Assembly (NCBI RefSeq): GCF_000346465.2
Contig: NC_034009.1
Coordinates: forward strand, 44,980,240 to 45,044,239
Origin: Prunus persica
Taxonomy: Eukaryota; Streptophyta; Magnoliopsida; Rosales; Rosaceae
Length of the DNA: 64,000 nucleotides
Direction: 5' to 3'
Position 1 is the first letter of the stretch. Each line of letters begins with the position of its first letter. Position numbers and translations under genes: made by a program. Below, piece after piece: positions 59,499-64,000 of this stretch. Under the pieces are notes generated by a model. It saw only the letters and a program-made list of their open reading frames with translations. It did not search any database and had not been told where the DNA came from.

Positions 59499-59594
59499 GG
59501 ACGGAGTGCGAATGAAAATGGTGACCTTTTTCGTTCTGGAAATGATTCTCCTTCATGGTTTAGGCGTGTCGACCGTATGGGTGAAATAACTTGA
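59499..59594 (+). pseudogene. Last exon of TNL type A copy 2
   Basis: After the acceptor GGTATAG the frame reads GRSANENGDLFRSGNDSPSW, then FRRVDRMGEIT and a stop. It matches the short last exon of the type A gene at 21357–21491, including the early end of the C-JID. Confidence 0.8.
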
Positions 59595-59639
59595 TGTCTC
59601 TCAAAGTGTGGGTTGTGATTAAAAGTATTGACTGTTTGC

Positions 59640-59890
59640 ATTATTTACTATTGAGGATGACTTCATCTGATGATTGTCTTCGCATTTATTTTGTCAATTG
59701 TAAGTTGTAATAATAACCAAAGGAATTTATCATCCGTACATTGAAAATAGGCTTGGCCTTGGATCGGTTTGATTTGAAACACAAGTTCTTTTTTGTTTTT
59801 TTATGGACTGATTGGACAAGATTGTCTTTGATTTTAATTATAAAAAAATTGACATTCACAAACATATTATTCAAATATATTATTAAGTAA
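59640..59890. other. Intergenic AT-rich DNA
   Basis: No gene or repeat was recognised between the last TNL exon and the next repeat. Confidence 0.35.
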
Positions 59891-59892
59891 AC

Positions 59893-60856
59893 TGTGGGTG
59901 GTTGCGGTTCGGTAACCGCGAATTTTTGCCCAAATCGCAAACCAACCGACTATATGAGGTAAGGTGATTTTTGAAACCGCATATTGACCGCTTTTTGTGG
60001 TTTACCGCATTGCGGTAAAACCACAAGTTTGGTTGGTTACCGTGAATTAACGGTTTAAACCCCAAGTTCTTTTTATGTCATAAAAATCCAATCTTCCACA
60101 TTTTAGGCCTAGTTTTGATGCTTCTTTTGAAGCCTTTTGAGTTCAAGCATACTTTAACCCAAAAATATAAATTCACAACCTCAACTTCTCAAGTATATAT
60201 AAATTCACAACCTCAACCTCAATATCTCAAGCATTCACAACCTAAAGAAAAATTGAATTCCAAATCCTTTAAAGTTAGAAACCAAAAGACAAACGCAATG
60301 CAAAATGAATTAAAGTTACAACCCAAAGAAAAAATCCAATTCAAAGTTAATTAAAGTTACAAACCAAAAGGAAGATGCAATGCAAAATGAATTTAAGTTA
60401 CAATCCAAAGGAAAAATCCAATTCAAAGTTAATTGAAGTTACAAATCAAAAGGAGAACTCAAGTGTTGGTGGTGGTGAGTGGATTTGAAGGACCCGGTTG
60501 CGTTGTTTGAGCACCAATGTTATCTACAAATAAAACAACATAAGTTTAGTACATTTTATTATAAGAAGAAGTATAAATAACATGAGCATAAATAAACAAA
60601 TTACTTACAAGTTGTCATATGTTCCATTTCCTTGTAGAATTCAACCTCATCATCCTTGCAATTTTATTATTATTTAAAATATGATTGCGGTTTGCTATAA
60701 CTGCGAGTTGCCAACTTCATCAACCACAACCGCAATTGTGGTGCGGTTTCTAAAATAGCAATTTTCGGTCGGTTTCCGGGTATTGCGGTTTCAATGCGGT
60801 ATAATATCGGTTGGTTTTTACGGTTTTTCAGTTTTTCAGTCTAAAAGGCCACCCAT
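59893..60856. mobile_element. Probable non-autonomous DNA element with GCGGTT-rich ends
   Basis: The left end reads TGTGGGTGGTTGCGGTTCGG and the reversed right end starts TATGGGTGGCCTTTTAGAC. Both ends carry many GCGGTT / AACCGC words. The centre (about 60160–60460) has three units of an 85-bp-like direct repeat (CAATGCAAAATGAATTAAAG). The GTGGGTGG ends suggest a hAT-type MITE, but I could not confirm an 8-bp target duplication. Confidence 0.45.
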
Positions 60857-61118
60857 AAAGTAACAAATGTTGCTTTGAAAGATCAAATATATACGTGTTC
60901 AGCTTTCCAAATTCAAGGATTTTTTCTGTGGTTTCCCAATGGCAAATTCGAGGGACTATTTAGCTTCCTCGATTCGTTTACAATATCTTGAGGGGTAATT
61001 CCAATTCAGCAATTTCAAATCTACACCAAATATATTTTCAAAGTCAGTGCTTACGAACTTAACTTTACAAAAAGTAACTATGAACTAAATATTACTTGGA
61101 AAGCAAAGCTCAATCCCT
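60857..61118. other. Intergenic AT-rich DNA
   Basis: No supported feature was seen. Confidence 0.3.
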
Positions 61119-61700
61119 TTATACTCCATCCCGATCGTCTTTTCTTCCCCTTTTCACTGACCTCTTCACCTCATGTTTTCCAAGAGCAAACAACAAAGAA
61201 TATTGCATGTGCTCAAACAATATAGAGCCCCACAGATAATTGTTGAATTCATTCATATTATGTACTAAGTGTAAGTACTCCTCGTTTATCTTAACATTTT
61301 GGGCTTTCCCCAATATCACAAACTCGACAAAATAAAGCATTCCCAATTTGAATAAGTCATCGCTTCCTCTTTTGCACGTTAAGAATGCATTTTCTAAGTC
61401 CTCACACATAATTTGATTTTTGTTGCTAACTGATTCTAAGCATCATCGGCGGCCGTTATGGGAGGCTTTATTCAATAAATTTTATATCACTGATTAGATA
61501 AAAGTATTTTACAGTGAAGTGAGTAACGATAAACTCTATTGCATAACTAAGCCCATGCATGTCCTTCACACCAAGTCTTGCAACACGTCGAAGTGCCAAA
61601 TCATGCACAATTTGACCACTAAATTGAATTGTATGCAGGTTCATCAGGTGCCCAAAATAGGTCCCTCTAAATCTTGTCATAAGTGAGTCAATGAACTACA
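61119..61700 (-). pseudogene. DUF1985-type fragment (Ulp1-transposon related)
   Basis: Two minus-strand pieces in order: 61680–61468 (FRGTYFGHLMNLHTIQFSGQ, RRVARLGVKDMHGLSYAIEF) and 61409–61119 (LENAFLTCKRGSDDLFKLGM, LYFVEFVILGKAQNVKINEE, YLHLVHNMNEFNNYLWGS). Both resemble DUF1985, a domain found in plant genes that often travel with Mutator-like transposons and Ulp1-type proteases. Stops separate the pieces and no protease domain follows, so this is a decayed fragment. Confidence 0.65.
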
Positions 61701-62335
61701 TGGCAAAATTACACATGACTATACTCGTCACAAAAAAATTATTTATCAGCGCATAATTGAACTTTGACTCTGGAAAACATAGTTCAAACCCAGATTCCAT
61801 TTTATACCTGCAACATACACCGTTGACATAACATACTCAATTATCTCAATAACAAGTGTTTACCATTCAGAGGTTACCAAAGTTAATATATTACCCCCCA
61901 TACTATTGATACTATTATGAAAACATGAAGATGCATAAATGATACCCATATCCATACTACTTATACTATTTTCAACACATAAAGATACAGAAATGATACA
62001 TACTCACACTATTATCAACACATTAAGATACATCAATAATACATCTACTATTCACACTTTTATCAACAAATTAATATACACATAAGACACCTGATATGCA
62101 CCAAAGTAATATGATTTTTATCCCTAAAATTATATTTGTTTGTGTTTTCGGTTAGTTTATTTTGACTATTTAAGTTGAAGTTTGATATTCTTATGTATTT
62201 GTAATAAAAACAATTGAAAACCTAATATCCACTACGTTCAAGGAGATAATTTCAATGTTTTATTGTCAAGTTAAACAATGGATGGTGGCTTGAGTGGATT
62301 TGGCATCCCTTGGACTATTAAAACTATGGGATAAT
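61701..62335. other. Intergenic DNA with short imperfect repeats
   Basis: Around 61920–62060 phrases such as GATACATACTCACACTATTA and CAACACATTAAGATACA recur two or three times. No gene was seen. Confidence 0.35.
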
Positions 62336-62960
62336 TGTTGGTGCAGCAAATGCAATGATGGATAAAACAAGAGGTGCCACACCCATGCTAACAAAAGAAA
62401 AGAAAAGAAGAGATATAGTTAATAAAGTAGAGAAGAATGACAATTGGTGGTGCAACAAGATGGAGAAATTGTTAAAACAAAGACAATTGGAAGTGGAAGC
62501 CGACAACACTAAAGCAAGGAATATTGTAAATGAATTAATAATGGGCTATCCAACAAGATGGAGAAATTGTTTATTCAAGGCATGTTGCAGTCGGTTGCAA
62601 CAGTAGTAGCTCCAAACTCCTATAAAAAGAGATGTAACCCTTGTCCAAAAACACACCAAGAGCTCCACACTTCATGAGCTTTCTCTCCTTTCTCCATCTC
62701 TATATAGTTTTAATTTCTGTTTTAATTTTCATGGGGAGCTAACTCCCTAGCCTTAGCTAGGGAGAAGCTCTCAATATAAGTGTGTAATTTATTTAATTTG
62801 ATCCGAATTTAAGTTTAATGTAAATGATTTTTATTATGATTGTTCAAATAAAATTGGTAGTTTTTCTCTTTATTTAATTGGCGTGTGTTTTCAATCTATT
62901 CATTGGTTCAGTCAAGCTTTTTCTATAGTTTGGTAAAAACATTCATGCATTTGAGTGAGA
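62336..62960 (+). repeat. Possible LTR or TRIM-like sequence
   Basis: It starts TGTTGGTGCAGC and has a strong TATA box (CCTATAAAAAGAG, about 62618–62630). About 105 bases later there is a strong hairpin. The layout resembles an LTR with promoter and terminator, but I found no matching end or target duplication. The ORF at 62355–62606 inside it resembles nothing I know. Confidence 0.35.
62736..62770 (+). terminator. Strong hairpin (possible LTR terminator or structural RNA element)
   Basis: GAGCT-AA-CTCCCTAGC, a CTTA loop, then GCTAGGGAG-A-AGCTC: a perfect 9-bp stem extended by a 5-bp outer stem. It lies in the same orientation as, and downstream of, the TATA box at 62618. Its role is unknown. 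Confidence 0.4.
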
Positions 62961-62982
62961 AGTGAACTATTAGAATAGAGTA

Positions 62983-63227
62983 ATGCTACACTTACCACAT
63001 TTTTATCCCACATTTCTATATCATATGATGTGTCATGTCCATATTATATGCCACATTAATTAAATCAATGAAGTGTATTTTAATTAAGACAATTAGAAAA
63101 ATAAATACTGAAATAAATCATAAAAGAAAAGAAAATATGAAATAATTTTAATTGATGTGGATGTCCACCTTAGCTGCCACATAAGATGATATAAGAATGT
63201 GGTATACAAATGTGGTAAGAGTAGCAT
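62983..63227. mobile_element. 245-bp MITE flanked by TA
   Basis: The inverted ends read ATGCTACACTTACCACATTT (left) and, reversed, ATGCTACTCTTACCACATTT (right); similarity continues for about 45 bases. TA flanks both sides (62981–62982, 63228–63229), which fits a Tc1/Mariner (Stowaway-like) origin. No coding capacity. Confidence 0.8.
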
Positions 63228-63252
63228 TATTATTTGTGAGTATAGTTCGTAA

Positions 63253-63619
63253 GAGCATCCATAATGGGATGATGTATTTTCAGGGGCGTAAAGCCACTTT
63301 TACATCCCCTTTACACCTTTGGGGGTTGTAAATGTAATTTTTGCTCCAATAGGGAAGATGTAAATCTAAAGATATATAATTGATTTCATTCACTTTTTTG
63401 CTGTATGTCCCACTTTTGTCCATTTTTCTCACATTTTCTCATGTAGGTCCCCACATGCAAGAGATGTAAAAAAAGATGTATATGTGCATCTAAATTTGCA
63501 TCTCATAGTGGTTATGCAAATTTACACTCGTTTACACATCTCCATTACGGGTGATTCCGATCACAAAGGGTGCATATTTAACATACACCTCATTATACAC
63601 TCTCCCACTGTGGATGCTC
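63253..63619. mobile_element. 367-bp Tourist-like MITE
   Basis: The left end reads GAGCATCCATAATGGGA and the reversed right end GAGCATCCACAGTGGGA. The GAGCA start is shared with the Harbinger element at 49008. The left flank is TAA; the right flank (TGG) no longer matches. Inside, ATGTAAA-type words are in inverted orientation. Confidence 0.7.
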
Positions 63620-63621
63620 TG

Positions 63622-64000
63622 GCCCCGTTTGGTTCATGGGAAAGGAGGCTTGAGAATGAGAATTCAATTACTTTCCCATGTTTGGTAAGTCCATGCATGT
63701 GAATGGCTGCCTGGCACATAGGAAAGTAGGGGGGAAAGTGAAGCCCTCCTCTTAACTTGGGTTTTGTTTTCCCTCCTCAGGGGAAAGTTTGGGAAAACGA
63801 GCCAACATTCAATGCACAATTTTCATGACTATTTTGTCCCTATGAGCAATTTATAATTACAACGTATCATTAAATGCATTTTTTTTTTGATTTAATATGG
63901 GTATGATTGGAAAATTATACAAAATTTGTTTTCCATTCCCACTCAAAACAAACATGGGAAATAAAACAAAGTGAAATCTCCCGATTACTTTCCCGACATT
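63622..64000 (+). mobile_element. MITE with GGCCCCGTTTGG end, cut by the window end
   Basis: It starts GGCCCCGTTTGGTTCATGGG, a pattern common at the ends of plant MITEs. Near the window end CCCACTCAAAACAAACATGG appears as part of a reversed, imperfect partner. The right end is probably beyond 64000. Confidence 0.5.

Noticed and set aside
62355..62606. 83-aa ORF (MMDKTRGATPM…)
   Set aside because: It contains an internal near-repeat (PTRWRNCLFK / KMEKLLK region) and sits in LTR-like sequence. No family was recognised and no splice or promoter evidence supports it.

Overview
This is plant nuclear DNA. It has GT–AG introns, AT-rich intergenic sequence, TIR-NBS-LRR (TNL) genes with the usual TNL exon layout, LTR retrotransposons, a PIF/Harbinger transposon and several MITEs. 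The TNL type and the repeats whose sequence is built on 'GCGCGACGAAA' suggest a rosid, probably Rosaceae (Prunus or a relative). The family assignment is inference. No organelle, bacterial or viral gene was seen.

Left third (about 1–20.6 kb) holds ordinary housekeeping genes: VPS60/CHMP5 (+, 7 coding exons, 237 aa), a 48-aa single-membrane-span protein (−) with a probable 2.9-kb leader intron, and EME1 (+, 12 exons, 592 aa), the non-catalytic partner of the MUS81 nuclease. EME1 introns carry an antisense LINE RNase H fragment, a 27-C run and a 515-bp solo LTR with an exact 5-bp target duplication.

Middle and right (about 21–59.6 kb) is a TNL cluster with two sub-types arranged A(−) B(+) B(−) A(+). 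A1 at 21.4–24.8 kb is an intact TNL of 863 aa. B1 starts at 27.2 kb and is a TIR gene whose second exon runs in frame into an MKS1-like VQ-motif protein just before the P-loop should begin. B2 at 38.8–43.0 kb is an intact TNL of 1,054 aa with a full C-JID tail. A2 at 54.5–59.6 kb is a wrecked TNL whose NBS region is replaced by about four antisense P-loop fragments alternating with a 'GCGCGACG' transposon. The leaders upstream of A1/A2 and of B1/B2 are conserved pairwise, so I read the cluster as an inverted duplication of a divergent gene pair.

The cluster has been cut up by mobile elements. A Tat-like Ty3/gypsy element (29215–34501, target duplication TCATT) lies between the TIR-VQ gene and the remaining NB-ARC/LRR scraps of B1. 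A 10.5-kb non-coding LTR element (43948–54463, target duplication TTGGT) splits the B2/A2 divergent promoter. It carries a 54-bp-type tandem array, many copies of an 18-bp hairpin and a nested complete PIF/Harbinger element with an intact transposase. A Mutator-type MITE with a 9-bp duplication lies at 35565–36083.

From 59.6 kb to the end there are only repeats: a probable non-autonomous DNA element, a DUF1985 pseudogene fragment and three MITEs. The most interesting item is the TIR-VQ fusion, followed by the antisense P-loop array and the palindromic A-B-B-A layout.
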